A DNA stretch of 64,000 bases, taken from positions 372,001 to 436,000 of the forward strand of contig NZ_CP178740.1 in assembly GCF_047324305.1 (NCBI RefSeq), given 5' to 3'. Below, piece after piece: positions 1-9,450 of this stretch. Within the stretch, counting starts at the first letter, position 1. Every line of letters begins with the position of its first letter. Both the position numbers and the translations under genes were made by a program. Source of the DNA: Acerihabitans sp047324305 (GTDB lineage: Bacteria > Pseudomonadota > Gammaproteobacteria > Enterobacterales > Enterobacteriaceae). The notes below the pieces were generated by a model. That model did no database searches. It was not told the origin of the DNA and saw nothing but the letters and a program-made list of their open reading frames with translations.

Positions 1-2
1 AT

Positions 3-275
3 CGCCAGGCGTTGGCCAACGGCGATCGCGAACACGGCACCTCGGTGCATTTCGTGACGGAACAGCTGGACGGCGGCCCGGTCATCCTGCAGGCGAAAGT
101 GCCGGTCTTCCCCGGCGACACCGAGGCCGACCTGATCGCCCGGATTAAAACCCAGGAGCATGACATCTACCCACTGGTGATAAGCTGGCTGCTGGATGGC
201 CGGCTTACGCTGCGGGAAGGCGCCGCCTGGCTGGACGGCGCGCCCCTGCCGCCGGCGGGATACGCGGCGGAATAA
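3..275 (+). CDS. purN: phosphoribosylglycinamide formyltransferase, C-terminal part (5' cut by window edge)
   Basis: Transfers a formyl group from 10-formyl-THF to GAR in cytosolic purine synthesis. Only the last 90 codons are present; the frame is already open at base 3, so the start lies outside the window. The visible part contains the family segments EHGTSVHFVTEQLDGGPVI and QEHDIYPLVISW and ends in PPAGYAAE, almost as E. coli PurN does. Downstream are about 100 bases of GC-rich non-coding DNA and then the convergent end of the phosphate importer operon. Confidence 0.95.
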   Translation, partial: RQALANGDREHGTSVHFVTEQLDGGPVILQAKVPVFPGDTEADLIARIKTQEHDIYPLVISWLLDGRLTLREGAAWLDGAPLPPAGYAAE

Positions 276-379
276 ACGCCGCCGCGCCGCGCCATAACGC
301 CGGCGGCAGCCACGGCGCCCGGCCGGTAAGGACGTTCACTGGGCGCCGACGCCCTTCGCCGGTAACATCGCCAGGCGAA

Positions 380-1195
380 TTAGCGCAGGCGGCCGGTAAT
401 ATATTCTTCGGTCTTACGCTGCGCGGGCGAGGTGAACAGCCGATCGGTGCCGGCGTATTCCACCAGCCTGCCCTGATGGATAAAGGCGGTATAATCCGAT
501 ACCCGCGCGGCCTGCTGCATATTGTGGGTCACCAGCACCAGGGTGAAATGCGCTTTCAGCGAAATCATCAGTTCCTCGATGGTCAGCGTGGTGATGGGAT
601 CAAGCGCCGAGGTCGGTTCATCCAGCAGCAATACTTCCGGTTCAATGGCTATCGCCCTGGCGATGACCAGCCGCTGCTGCTGGCCGTTGGACAAGCGGAA
701 CGCATTCTCCTTCAGCCGATCTTTTACTTCATGCCATAGCGCCGCCGCGCGCAGCGCCTGCTCGGCCGCGTCGTCCAGCACCCGCCGGTCGCGAATGCCC
801 AGCAGGCGCAGGCCGTATACCACGTTATCGTAGATGGATTTCGGAAAGGGATTGGGCCGCTGGAACACCATTCCCACCCGCCGCCGGAGCGCCACCACAT
901 CCTGCCGCGCGTCGTTGACATCCCGCCCCGACAGGCGCACCGCGCCTTCGACGCGGCAATCATCGTTCAAATCGTTCATGCGGTTAAAACAGCGCAGCAA
1001 GGTCGATTTGCCGCAGCCGGAGGGACCGATCAGCGCGGTAATACGCTGCCGCGGGATGCGCAGGGTGATATCCTCAAGCACCGTGCGTCCGCCGTAGGAG
1101 ACGCTAAGATGCTCGGTCTCCAGGACAGTCTGCTGCGGGGTAAAGCGCTGGACATCCGGCATCTGCGCAAAGAGATCGGGGGTTAGCAGGGACAT
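380..1195 (-). CDS. pstB: phosphate ABC transporter ATPase
   Basis: Cytoplasmic ATPase driving phosphate import, last gene of pstC-pstA-pstB. 271 aa. Walker A GPSGCGKST at residues 57-65, Q-loop FQRPNPFP at 111-118, Walker B VLLLDEPTS at 188-196 followed by ALD, and H-loop THN at 223-225 are all intact. The signature motif reads LSNGQQQR (168-175) instead of the usual LSGGQ; the codon is AAC, so the first signature glycine is asparagine. The QRPNPFP stretch is typical of PstB. It starts 13 bases after pstA. A PstB2-type paralogue is more likely than the housekeeping copy, because no pstS or phoU accompanies it here. Confidence 0.9.
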   Translation of the reverse strand: MSLLTPDLFAQMPDVQRFTPQQTVLETEHLSVSYGGRTVLEDITLRIPRQRITALIGPSGCGKSTLLRCFNRMNDLNDDCRVEGAVRLSGRDVNDARQDVVALRRRVGMVFQRPNPFPKSIYDNVVYGLRLLGIRDRRVLDDAAEQALRAAALWHEVKDRLKENAFRLSNGQQQRLVIARAIAIEPEVLLLDEPTSALDPITTLTIEELMISLKAHFTLVLVTHNMQQAARVSDYTAFIHQGRLVEYAGTDRLFTSPAQRKTEEYITGRLR

Positions 1196-1208
1196 AAATC
1201 ACACTCCA

Positions 1209-2822
1209 TTAAAGCGCCAGCGCGCGGTATTTTTCCCGCAGGCGGTGACGCAGGCCGATGGCCGCCAGGTTCAGCCCCACCACGATCACCACCAGCAACA
1301 GCGCCGTGGCGAAGACCAAAGGACCCGCCGCGTCGCTATCGGGACTTTGCAGCGCCATATCGTAAATCTGGAAGCCCAGATGCATAAATTTCCGCTCGGC
1401 GTGCAGATAGGGAAACACCCCGTCCAGCGGCAGCAGCGGCGCGGATTTAATGACCCCGACCAGCATCAACGGCGCGGTCTCGCCCGCCGCCCGCGCCACC
1501 GCCAGGATAAGCCCGGTGATCATCGCCGGGGCCGCGCCCGGCAGCACGACGCGCCACAGCGTTTCCGCCCGGGTGGCCCCCAGCGCCAGCGACCCATGGC
1601 GCAGCGACGGCGGAATGCGCGCCAGGCCTTCCTCGGTGGCGACGATCACCACCGGCAACGTCAGCAGGGCCAGCGTCAGCGCGGCCCACAGCAGCCCGGG
1701 GGTGCCGAAGGTCGGATTGGGCAACGCATCGGCATAAAACAGTTGGTCCAGCGTACCGCCAAGCACATAGACAAAAAAGCCCAGGCCGAACACGCCATAC
1801 ACAATAGAGGGCACCCCCGCCAGGTTGCCCACCGCAATACGGATTAGCCGGGTCAGCCAGCCGGACTTGGCATATTCATGCAGATACACCGCCGCCATCA
1901 CCCCGAGCGGCATCACCATCACCGACATCAGCATCACCAGCAGCAGCGTGCCGACAATGGCCGGGAAAACCCCGGCCTGCGCCGGATAGTCATTGGCGTC
2001 GCGGGCGACAAAATGACCGATTTGCGTGGCCCAAAGCCTGACTTTTGCCATAAATCCCATTGCGTTGGGATACCAGGCGCGCTCGATTTCCCGCAGCGGT
2101 ATCTCGCGGGTGGCGCCCCGGGCGTCACGCAGCAGCACCCGATCGCGGTCCATCTCTTTATCAATATCCGCCGCCTGGCGGGAGAGACTCTGCGCCTGGT
2201 GTTCGAGCTCACCCTGGCCGGCGCGGTACAGCGCCTGGTTGAGCGGCGTCCATAGCCCGTCTTTTTCCCATTGCTGCCGCCGGGCGGCTAACCGTTCGGC
2301 GCGCTGGCCAAGGTCGGCCTGCATCCTGGCGCGCAGTCCCGCGGCCAGCCGGCGCTGCGTGGCCATTGACGCCAGCCGCTGTTGCAGCGCCCGCGGCATA
2401 TCGTCGGCGGTCAGGGGTTGCCCGTCCTCGGTCATGCCCTGCAGGAAACCATACTCCCTGCCATAGCCGCTGCGTTCCAGCACCACCAGATCCGGCGGGC
2501 GGGAGCGCGCCACCACCCGATCCGCCCGCACCCGATAAAAATCCCGGGCGGCTGAGGCGCCGCCGGTGCGGATAATATAAAATTTATCCCCCTCGCCGCC
2601 GGGCGGCGCGGCGCGTTTTTCGGCGTAGATTTCGCCGATCCACGTGTCCGGCTGGCCGGACGCCGTCTCCAATTGCAATTGATATACCGGCTGCGGCCAG
2701 AACAGGCGCATGCCCTGCAGGCTGAGCAACGCCACCAGCATCAGCATGGCCAGCAGGCTGACGCTGACCGAACCGGCCGTCAGCCAGACCCATGGGCGGC
2801 CGGATTGGAACCAGTGCTTCAT
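1209..2822 (-). CDS. pstA: phosphate ABC transporter permease, large PstA type
   Basis: Inner-membrane permease subunit, 537 aa, far longer than the roughly 300 aa of classical PstA. An N-terminal membrane anchor (about residues 13-35) is followed by a long extracytoplasmic insertion to about residue 260, whose middle is rich in Arg, Gln and Ala and looks helical or coiled-coil. The C-terminal MetI-type permease domain (about 285-525) carries the EAA-loop segment GSLALGATRAETLWRVVLPG. The start ATG overlaps the pstC stop by four bases (ATGA), implying coupled translation. Large PstA/PstC pairs next to ppk are known in Yersinia and Serratia relatives; that comparison is from memory. Confidence 0.88.
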   Translation of the reverse strand: MKHWFQSGRPWVWLTAGSVSVSLLAMLMLVALLSLQGMRLFWPQPVYQLQLETASGQPDTWIGEIYAEKRAAPPGGEGDKFYIIRTGGASAARDFYRVRADRVVARSRPPDLVVLERSGYGREYGFLQGMTEDGQPLTADDMPRALQQRLASMATQRRLAAGLRARMQADLGQRAERLAARRQQWEKDGLWTPLNQALYRAGQGELEHQAQSLSRQAADIDKEMDRDRVLLRDARGATREIPLREIERAWYPNAMGFMAKVRLWATQIGHFVARDANDYPAQAGVFPAIVGTLLLVMLMSVMVMPLGVMAAVYLHEYAKSGWLTRLIRIAVGNLAGVPSIVYGVFGLGFFVYVLGGTLDQLFYADALPNPTFGTPGLLWAALTLALLTLPVVIVATEEGLARIPPSLRHGSLALGATRAETLWRVVLPGAAPAMITGLILAVARAAGETAPLMLVGVIKSAPLLPLDGVFPYLHAERKFMHLGFQIYDMALQSPDSDAAGPLVFATALLLVVIVVGLNLAAIGLRHRLREKYRALAL

Positions 2823-5053
2823 CCCGTCTCCCCGTCCTGTTGGCGGTAATGGGCGCGCAGGCGCAGGCGCAGCGCTTCGGCCAGGGTGTTTATCAGGAAC
2901 GTAAAGATAAACAGCACCAGGGCTGTCAGCAGCAATAACCGATAGTGCCCGCTGTTAAGCGACGCCTCGGGTATCTCGATGGCGATATTGGCCGCCAGCG
3001 CGCGCAGCCCCTGGAACAGGTTGCCGTCCACGCGCGCCATGTTGCCGCTGGCCATCAGCACGATCATCGTCTCGCCGGTGGCGCGTCCGAGTCCCAGGAT
3101 AAACGCCGAAAACAGGCCGGCGCCGGCGGACGGCAGGGTGACCCCCAGCAGCGTTTGCCAGGGGGTTGCGCCCAGCGCCAGCGATCCCTGGATCAACCGC
3201 GCCGGCACGTTGAACAGCGCGTCCTCCGCCAGAGAAAACATCACCGGCACCAGGGCGAAACCCATGGCGGTGCCGACCACCAGCGCGTTCAGCGGGTTAA
3301 AATCGTCTCCCAGCCAACCCGACAGGGGCTGGCCGAACAACGCCGCATCGATCCAGGGCGAAAGGCGGCACGCCAGCCAAACCACCAGCGCCACCACGGG
3401 CAGCAGCAGCAGACAGTCCCAGCCCGCGGAAAACCGGGCGCCGAGGCGGGCGGGCAACCGGCTGCCCCCCCAGCCGGTCGCCAGTATCGCCAGCGGCAGC
3501 AAGAGCGGCAGCAGCAAAATGCCGCTCAGCACCCGGCTATAGTAGGGCGCCAGCCACAGAGCGGCGATCAGGCCGATAACGACGCTTGGCACCGCCCCCA
3601 TGATTTCCATGGCCGGCTTGATCCACCGCCGCAGCGCCGGCGCCATAAACCAGGCGGTATACATTGCCGCCGCCAGCGCCAGCGGGGTGGCGAACAGCAT
3701 GGCGTAACCGGCGGCCTTCAGGGTGCCGGCCAGCAGCGGCACCAGGCTGAATTTGCCGCCGTCCAGGCCGCCGGCGGCGGTGGATTGCCAAACCCAGGCC
3801 GGCGCGGGATAGTGGTGATAGGCTATTTTTTGCGTCAGCGTGCGCCAGCTGATATCAGGGAAGGCGGTATCGAGCCGCCAGATGCGCCAGCCGCCGGCAT
3901 CCAGGGTGACGATGGCCTCATCCGCCCCGCCGCCGGGGCCGGGGCCGGGCTCACCGATTATCGGACTGAATACCGCGCGCAGGGCGGGCGCCAAACGGGT
4001 CTGCAGCAGGGGGGCCTCCTGGCGGGCGCTGAACAGGGAGAACGTACCGTCCGGGGCCAGCACGCCGAACACCGCGCGCTGCGCCGACGCCAGGATCTGC
4101 GCGCCGGGCGGCAGCGGGGCGGCAAATTCCCGAATGCGTGCCAAATGATGTCCGTTATCATCGCTAACATCGAACCAAAGGGCGAGCCGCTGGCCGGCGG
4201 CGCGCACCAGCAGGGAGCCGTCCGCGGGCAGCAGGGTCACCTGCGCCGGGCCCGCTGGCGCCAGCGCCTGCCGCTGGCGCAGCTGGATTTGACCGTCATC
4301 GCTGAGCCGGTAGATGCTCAGCAGGTTTCCGGCCCGCAGATACAGCAGGCGGCCGTCCGGCGACAGCAGTACCTCATCGACGTCGCCGTCATCCGGGGTC
4401 AGTTCGCTACGCGTCAAGCCGTCTGGCCCCAGGCGGGCGACCAGAATCCGGCCGGATGCCAGCTGCGCCGCCATGACCGCCTGCTTTTCCGCCGGCTGCG
4501 CCAGCGCCGCATGACGCAGCGGCTGGCCGTCGCCGCTTAACGGCAGCGGGTTTTCCCCGAACGGAAATACCCAGGAGAGCGCGGCGGCGCGGCCGTGCGG
4601 CTGCGCCAGACGGGCGTTTCCGCGGCGGTCAAGCAGCAGGTACAGCGGCTGGCCGCCGCTGGCGGCCGCCAGTCCGGCAAAATCCGCCATCAGGCCGGCC
4701 GCGGACGGCGCCGCGCCGCGCCGCGGCAGCAGATGTCCCTGCCCGCGCCCATCAATAACATAAGCGCTGGACAGGGAGGCGTCGATACCCATGGCCTGAA
4801 TGGCGGCCACGCCAGCGCCGTCCGGCGGCGCGGCCGCCTGATCCCTTACCGCCTGACTCCAGGGGACGGCGCCAAGCGGCGTGACCGAGGGGGAACGAAA
4901 CAGCGGCAATACCGCGTACAGCAGATAAAAAAACATGACCAACAGCGTTAACAGCACCAATGCCCCGCCGCCGCTGACGAGGCCGCGCGTCACGCGGTCG
5001 CTCCATCGACGGTAGGCGGCGGTTTTCGTATTGGATAGCCGTTTTATTGTCAT
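2819..5053 (-). CDS. pstC: phosphate ABC transporter permease, large PstC type
   Basis: First gene of the operon, 744 aa. One transmembrane helix (about residues 28-50) is followed by an extracytoplasmic domain of roughly 370 residues with repeated short beta-like segments and SPDGRLLYL / APDGTFSLF motifs that suggest a propeller fold. The MetI permease domain begins near residue 435, with the EAA-type segment SLALGATPWQTLLGVTLPSAG. The start is supported by AGAGGA shortly upstream. It is transcribed divergently from ppk, with a Pho-box-like sequence between. A role in phosphate import is inferred from the PstB partner and family; the function of the propeller-like domain is unknown to me. 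Confidence 0.88.
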   Translation of the reverse strand: MTIKRLSNTKTAAYRRWSDRVTRGLVSGGGALVLLTLLVMFFYLLYAVLPLFRSPSVTPLGAVPWSQAVRDQAAAPPDGAGVAAIQAMGIDASLSSAYVIDGRGQGHLLPRRGAAPSAAGLMADFAGLAAASGGQPLYLLLDRRGNARLAQPHGRAAALSWVFPFGENPLPLSGDGQPLRHAALAQPAEKQAVMAAQLASGRILVARLGPDGLTRSELTPDDGDVDEVLLSPDGRLLYLRAGNLLSIYRLSDDGQIQLRQRQALAPAGPAQVTLLPADGSLLVRAAGQRLALWFDVSDDNGHHLARIREFAAPLPPGAQILASAQRAVFGVLAPDGTFSLFSARQEAPLLQTRLAPALRAVFSPIIGEPGPGPGGGADEAIVTLDAGGWRIWRLDTAFPDISWRTLTQKIAYHHYPAPAWVWQSTAAGGLDGGKFSLVPLLAGTLKAAGYAMLFATPLALAAAMYTAWFMAPALRRWIKPAMEIMGAVPSVVIGLIAALWLAPYYSRVLSGILLLPLLLPLAILATGWGGSRLPARLGARFSAGWDCLLLLPVVALVVWLACRLSPWIDAALFGQPLSGWLGDDFNPLNALVVGTAMGFALVPVMFSLAEDALFNVPARLIQGSLALGATPWQTLLGVTLPSAGAGLFSAFILGLGRATGETMIVLMASGNMARVDGNLFQGLRALAANIAIEIPEASLNSGHYRLLLLTALVLFIFTFLINTLAEALRLRLRAHYRQQDGETG

Positions 5054-5113
5054 ATTCCTCTGTTATATAGAGTCAACCCTATGGTCGGTACTGATTAAGG
5101 AAGCCTATGTTGC

Positions 5114-5141
5114 CTGTAAGATATTAAGATGACAATCTTAA
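5114..5141. promoter_or_regulatory. Pho-box-like sequence and palindrome between pstC and ppk
   Basis: On the minus strand the sequence TTGTCATCTTAATATCTTAC (5116-5135) matches about 12 of 18 positions of the PhoB box by hand alignment, with a good first half (TTGTCAT) and a weak second. It overlaps a perfect palindrome TTAAGAT-GACA-ATCTTAA (5124-5141). The position, 60 to 90 bases before pstC and about 90 before ppk, suits control of both divergent operons by phosphate limitation. Promoter hexamers were not convincing. Confidence 0.4.
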
Positions 5142-5231
5142 GAAGGTTGTTCTGATGGACTTTGCTCCCGTGGGGGCGATAATACTCTTAATACAGGATC
5201 CCCCCTTCCTGAACAAATTAACGGAGTGGCA

Positions 5232-7301
5232 ATGGGTCAGGAAAAGCTTTACAGCGAAAAAGAACTGAGTTGGTTATCGTTTAATGAACGTGTTTTGCAG
5301 GAAGCCGCGGACAAATCCAATCCTCTCATTGAGCGTATGCGGTTTTTAGGCATTTATTCCAACAACCTGGACGAGTTTTATAAAGTCAGGTTCGCGGAAT
5401 TAAAACGGCGCATCCTGATAAGCGAAGAACAAGGATCCAAGGTAACATCGCGCCATCTGCTCAATAAAATCCAGGCCAAGGTGCTCAATGCCGAGCAGGA
5501 GTTCGATAATCTCTATAACGATCTGCTGCTGGAAATGGCGCGCAACCAGATATTCCTGATTAACGAACGGCAATTATCCCCCAATCAGCAGGAGTGGCTG
5601 CGCGTATATTTCAAACAGCAGCTGCGCCAGCATATTACGCCGATCCTCATCCAGCATGACACGAATCTGGTGCAATTCCTGAAGGATGACTATACCTATC
5701 TGGCGGTGGAGATTATCCGCGGCCAGGAGACCAACTACGCCCTGCTGGAAATTCCGGCCGATAAAGTGCCGCGTTTTATCAATCTGCCCGCCGAGCCGCC
5801 ACGCCGTCGTAAGCCTATGATTTTGCTTGATAATATCCTGCGCTATTGCCTTGACGATATTTTTATCGGCTTTTTTGACTACGATACCCTGAACGCCTAC
5901 TCCATGAAAATGACCCGTGACGCGGAGTATGACCTGGTCACGGAAATGGAGTCGAGCCTGCTGGAGCTGATGTCGTCAAGCCTTAAGCAGCGCCTGACCG
6001 CGGAGCCGGTACGGTTTGTCTACCAGCGCGATATGCCCAACAGCATGGTGGAAATGCTCAAGGATAAGCTGGGTATTTCATCCTATGACTCGGTCATCCC
6101 GGGCGGCCGTTACCATAATTTCAAGGATTTTATTACCTTCCCCAACGTCGGCAAGGCCAACCTGGTGAATAAACCGTTGCCGCGCCTGCGCCATACGTGG
6201 TTCGAACACTTCCGCAACGGATTCGACGCCATCCGGGAACGGGATATATTGCTGTATTACCCTTATCATACCTTCGAGCACGTCCTGGAATTATTGCGCC
6301 AGGCGTCCTTCGACCCCAACGTGCTGTCGATTAAAATCAATATTTACCGGGTGGCGAAAGATTCGCGCATTATCGACGCCATGATCCATGCCGCCCATAA
6401 CGGCAAAAAAGTCACCGTGGTGGTGGAGTTGCAGGCGCGCTTTGATGAAGAAGCCAATATCCACTGGGCAAAACGGCTGACCGAGGCCGGCGTCCATGTG
6501 ATTTTCTCCGCCCCGGGGCTTAAGATCCACGCCAAGCTGTTCCTGATATCGCGCATGGAAGGCGAGGAGATCATGCGCTATGCGCATATCGGCACCGGCA
6601 ACTTCAATGAAAAAACCGCTCGCCTCTACACCGATTATTCTCTGATTACCGCCGACCCGCGCATTACCAACGAAGTGCGGCGGGTGTTTAATTTTATCGA
6701 AAATCCTTATCGTCCGGTCAGCTTCGATTATCTGATGGTATCGCCCCAGAATTCGCGCCATATGCTGTACCAGATGATCGATCAGGAAATCGCCAATGCC
6801 CAGGCCGGGCTTGCCTCGGGCATTACGCTTAAGATTAACAACCTGGTGGATCAGGGGCTTATCGACCGGCTGTACGCGGCCTCCGGCGTGGGGGTGCGCA
6901 TCCGTATCCTGGTGCGCAGCATGTGCTCGCTGATCCCCAACCTGCCGGGCATCAGCGACAATATCCAGGTAACCAGCATCGTCGACCGGTACCTGGAGCA
7001 CGATCGGGTCTATGTCTTTGAAAACGGCGGTGATAAAAAGGTATTCCTCTCCTCCGCCGACTGGATGACCCGCAATATCGATTACCGTATCGAAGTGGCG
7101 GTGGCGCTGCTGGACCCGCGCCTCAAGCAGCAGGTTCTGGATATTCTGGCATTACTGTTCAGCGATACGGTAAAAGCGCGCTATATTGATGCCGCCCTCA
7201 GTAATCGCTATGTCCCGCGCGGCAATCGTCGTAAGGTACGTGCGCAGATAGCCATCTATGATTATATTAAGCGACTTGAGCAATCCGGAGATCAGGCCTG
7301 A
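5232..7301 (+). CDS. ppk: polyphosphate kinase 1
   Basis: Membrane-associated kinase that polymerises the gamma phosphate of ATP into polyphosphate. 689 aa, collinear with E. coli Ppk. The catalytic histidine that is autophosphorylated lies in GLKIHAKLFLI (His433, equivalent to E. coli His435), and the second histidine in DRYLEHDRVYVF. I use ATG at 5232, giving MGQEKLY as in E. coli, with GGAG six bases upstream; an in-frame GTG two codons earlier lies inside that Shine-Dalgarno. ppx follows after three bases, so the two form an operon balancing polyphosphate synthesis and breakdown. Confidence 0.97.
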   Translation: MGQEKLYSEKELSWLSFNERVLQEAADKSNPLIERMRFLGIYSNNLDEFYKVRFAELKRRILISEEQGSKVTSRHLLNKIQAKVLNAEQEFDNLYNDLLLEMARNQIFLINERQLSPNQQEWLRVYFKQQLRQHITPILIQHDTNLVQFLKDDYTYLAVEIIRGQETNYALLEIPADKVPRFINLPAEPPRRRKPMILLDNILRYCLDDIFIGFFDYDTLNAYSMKMTRDAEYDLVTEMESSLLELMSSSLKQRLTAEPVRFVYQRDMPNSMVEMLKDKLGISSYDSVIPGGRYHNFKDFITFPNVGKANLVNKPLPRLRHTWFEHFRNGFDAIRERDILLYYPYHTFEHVLELLRQASFDPNVLSIKINIYRVAKDSRIIDAMIHAAHNGKKVTVVVELQARFDEEANIHWAKRLTEAGVHVIFSAPGLKIHAKLFLISRMEGEEIMRYAHIGTGNFNEKTARLYTDYSLITADPRITNEVRRVFNFIENPYRPVSFDYLMVSPQNSRHMLYQMIDQEIANAQAGLASGITLKINNLVDQGLIDRLYAASGVGVRIRILVRSMCSLIPNLPGISDNIQVTSIVDRYLEHDRVYVFENGGDKKVFLSSADWMTRNIDYRIEVAVALLDPRLKQQVLDILALLFSDTVKARYIDAALSNRYVPRGNRRKVRAQIAIYDYIKRLEQSGDQA

Positions 7302-7304
7302 CGT

Positions 7305-8840
7305 ATGCCATTAAATAACTTAACCACGCCCAAACCCGAAGAATTCGCGGCCATCGATCTGGGATCGAACAGCTTCCATATGGTGGTCGCCCGGGTCGTC
7401 AACGGCGCGTTGCAAGTGCTGAGCCGGCTAAAGCAGCGGGTGCACCTGGCCGACGGGCTGGATGCCAATAATGTGTTAAGCGACGAGGCCATAGAGCGCG
7501 GGATAAACTGCCTGGCGCTGTTTGCCGAGCGCCTGCAGGGGTTTTCCCCGCTGCGGGTGACCATTGTCGGCACCCATGCCCTGCGCGAGGCGGTGAATGC
7601 CGAAAAGTTTCTCACCCTGGCGGCGCAGGTGATCCCCTACCCGATTGAAATTATTTCCGGCCATGAGGAAGCGCGGCTGATTTTTATGGGCGTGGAGCAT
7701 ACTCAATCCGAAAAAGGCCGCAAGCTGGTGATTGATATCGGCGGCGGCTCGACGGAGCTGGTGATTGGCGAAAATTTCGAGCCTATCCTGGTGGAAAGCC
7801 GCAGGATGGGGTGCGTGAGTTTCGGCAATTTGTTTTTCCCCGGCGGCGTCATCAGCCCGGCGCATTTCCGACGGGCCCGCCTCGCGGCGGCGCAAAAAGT
7901 GGAAACCCTGGCCTGGCAATACCGTATTCTCGGCTGGCAGGTGGCCCTGGGCGCGTCCGGCACCATCAAGGCGGCCTGTGAAGTGCTGCTGGCGCTGGGC
8001 GAAAAAGACGGCGCCATTACGCCTGAGCGTTTGCAACTGCTGCATGACAAAATCATGAAGTTTAAAAATTTCAGCGCCCTGAACCTGCCGGGACTGTCCG
8101 AGGAGCGAAAGAGCGTGTTCGTGCCCGGCCTGGCGATTCTGTGCGGCGTGGTGGATGCCCTGGCCATCAGTGAATTACAGCTTTCCGACTGCGCCCTGCG
8201 CGAAGGGGTGCTGTATGAGATGGAAGGCCGCTTCCGGCATCAGGATATTCGCTCGCGCACCGCCAGAAGCCTGGCGGAACACTACAATATCGACAGCGAT
8301 CAGGCCAAACGCGTCTGCGACACCACCGACCATCTGTATCAGCAATGGTGCCGGCAGAACGAGGATTTGCAAAACCCGCAGCTGGAAGCGCTGTTGGTCT
8401 GGGCCGCGCAGTTGCATGAAGTGGGCCTGGGTATTAACCATAGCGGTTTGCAGCGTCATTCGGCCTATATATTGCAGCAGACCAATATGCCGGGATTTAA
8501 CCAGGAACAGCAGCTGTTGCTGGCGACATTGGTGCGTTTTCACCGCAAGGGCATCAAGCTCGACGACATGCCGCGCCTGACGCTGTTCAAGAAAAAGCAT
8601 TTTCTGCCCTGCCTGCAGTTACTGCGGCTGGCCGTATTGCTGAATAACCAGCGCCAGGCCACCTCGCCGACGCAGCTGCGGCTGCTGACCCACGAGCATC
8701 ATTGGACGCTGGTGTTCCCGGCCGGTTTTTTCGCCCAGAACAATCTGGTGCAGCTGGATTTGGAACGGGAGCAAGCATACTGGGCGGAAGTTCCCGGCTG
8801 GCGCCTTGATATCACCGAGGAAGCCGAGGCGGTGAGTTAA
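7305..8840 (+). CDS. ppx: exopolyphosphatase
   Basis: Hydrolyses terminal phosphates from polyphosphate. 511 aa, the usual enterobacterial length. The N-terminal actin-like ATPase fold shows the phosphate-binding segments FAAIDLGSNSFHMVVARV and KLVIDIGGGSTELVIGE, and the acidic ENFEPI and GVEHTQ segments are conserved. The C-terminal half is the HD-like region (LHEVGLGINHSGLQRHSAYIL). The start ATG is three bases after the ppk stop, and the Shine-Dalgarno (GGAG) sits inside the ppk end. In E. coli the next gene is yfgF; here it is absent and yfgG follows. Confidence 0.96.
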   Translation: MPLNNLTTPKPEEFAAIDLGSNSFHMVVARVVNGALQVLSRLKQRVHLADGLDANNVLSDEAIERGINCLALFAERLQGFSPLRVTIVGTHALREAVNAEKFLTLAAQVIPYPIEIISGHEEARLIFMGVEHTQSEKGRKLVIDIGGGSTELVIGENFEPILVESRRMGCVSFGNLFFPGGVISPAHFRRARLAAAQKVETLAWQYRILGWQVALGASGTIKAACEVLLALGEKDGAITPERLQLLHDKIMKFKNFSALNLPGLSEERKSVFVPGLAILCGVVDALAISELQLSDCALREGVLYEMEGRFRHQDIRSRTARSLAEHYNIDSDQAKRVCDTTDHLYQQWCRQNEDLQNPQLEALLVWAAQLHEVGLGINHSGLQRHSAYILQQTNMPGFNQEQQLLLATLVRFHRKGIKLDDMPRLTLFKKKHFLPCLQLLRLAVLLNNQRQATSPTQLRLLTHEHHWTLVFPAGFFAQNNLVQLDLEREQAYWAEVPGWRLDITEEAEAVS

Positions 8841-8933
8841 CCGCGGCGCGCAGAGGCTCCCGGCGTAGGGGGCCATGGCGCGCTATGGCTTACGCCCCCA
8901 GGCCATTGTTACCGCCCCAGGCTTGTGTGCGGT

Positions 8934-8962
8934 TTGACATGGATGTATAACATTCTTATGAC
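8934..8962 (+). promoter_or_regulatory. candidate sigma70 promoter for yfgG
   Basis: A perfect -35 hexamer TTGACA (8934-8939) is followed after 17 bases by TATGAC (8957-8962; four of six). Start of transcription would fall near 8969, leaving a leader of about 87 bases before the GTG start of yfgG. Sequence-based only. Confidence 0.45.
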
Positions 8963-9055
8963 TGAAAAGCGTCCGGAGATCATACAATCGCTTCCCCAAT
9001 GCGGTTATACTGACAACCGATGCCGTTATCCCATAACCTTGAAAGGACCCCTTTA

Positions 9056-9247
9056 GTGAAGTTGGCCTATCCTATGCGCAGACGACGAACCTCGGTGCGA
9101 ATGACTCGCTGGATCCTGTTTATCAGCTTTATTTTTTTATTCGCCCGTCTGATCTTCGCCACACTTGGCGCCTGGGACCATCACCAGGATACCCTGTCGG
9201 AACCGGCCGGCCAGATTATCAATGTCGACAATAGCCACGACGATTAA
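9056..9247 (+). CDS. yfgG: small inner-membrane protein YfgG
   Basis: 63 aa with GTG start. AAAGGA eight bases upstream marks this start rather than an in-frame ATG at 9020; the resulting length equals E. coli YfgG. A basic N-terminus (RRRRTSVRMTR) precedes a single hydrophobic helix (WILFISFIFLFARLIF) and a GAWDHHQ motif like the GAWQHHQ of E. coli. E. coli YfgG has been linked to nickel/cobalt tolerance; that link is from the literature, not this sequence. It follows ppx as in E. coli, minus yfgF. Confidence 0.82.
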   Translation: MKLAYPMRRRRTSVRMTRWILFISFIFLFARLIFATLGAWDHHQDTLSEPAGQIINVDNSHDD

Positions 9248-9450
9248 TCCCGCCCACGCCGCCGCCCGCGTGTAGCCGGCTGTAACCTGTTCCGGCACAG
9301 GCCCGCGCAATCCGCTGCGCCGCGACCGTTTTCCCCGTCGCTTTTATCGCGTCCGATCCTTCCCGCGCCCCGTTGTGCTATCTATACTGCTTGCGACGGT
9401 AACCGATTTATCCGCCCGCAGCCCATAGTCAAACACGGGGAACGCACGCT

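Noticed and set aside
2945..4540. 531-codon open frame on the plus strand opposite pstC
   Set aside because: It mirrors the pstC codons, has a Gln/Arg/Gly/His-rich composition typical of GC-rich antisense frames, and no start signal.
9248..9450. M-box (magnesium) riboswitch upstream of mgtE
   Set aside because: The GC-rich 200 bases show none of the conserved M-box blocks I know.
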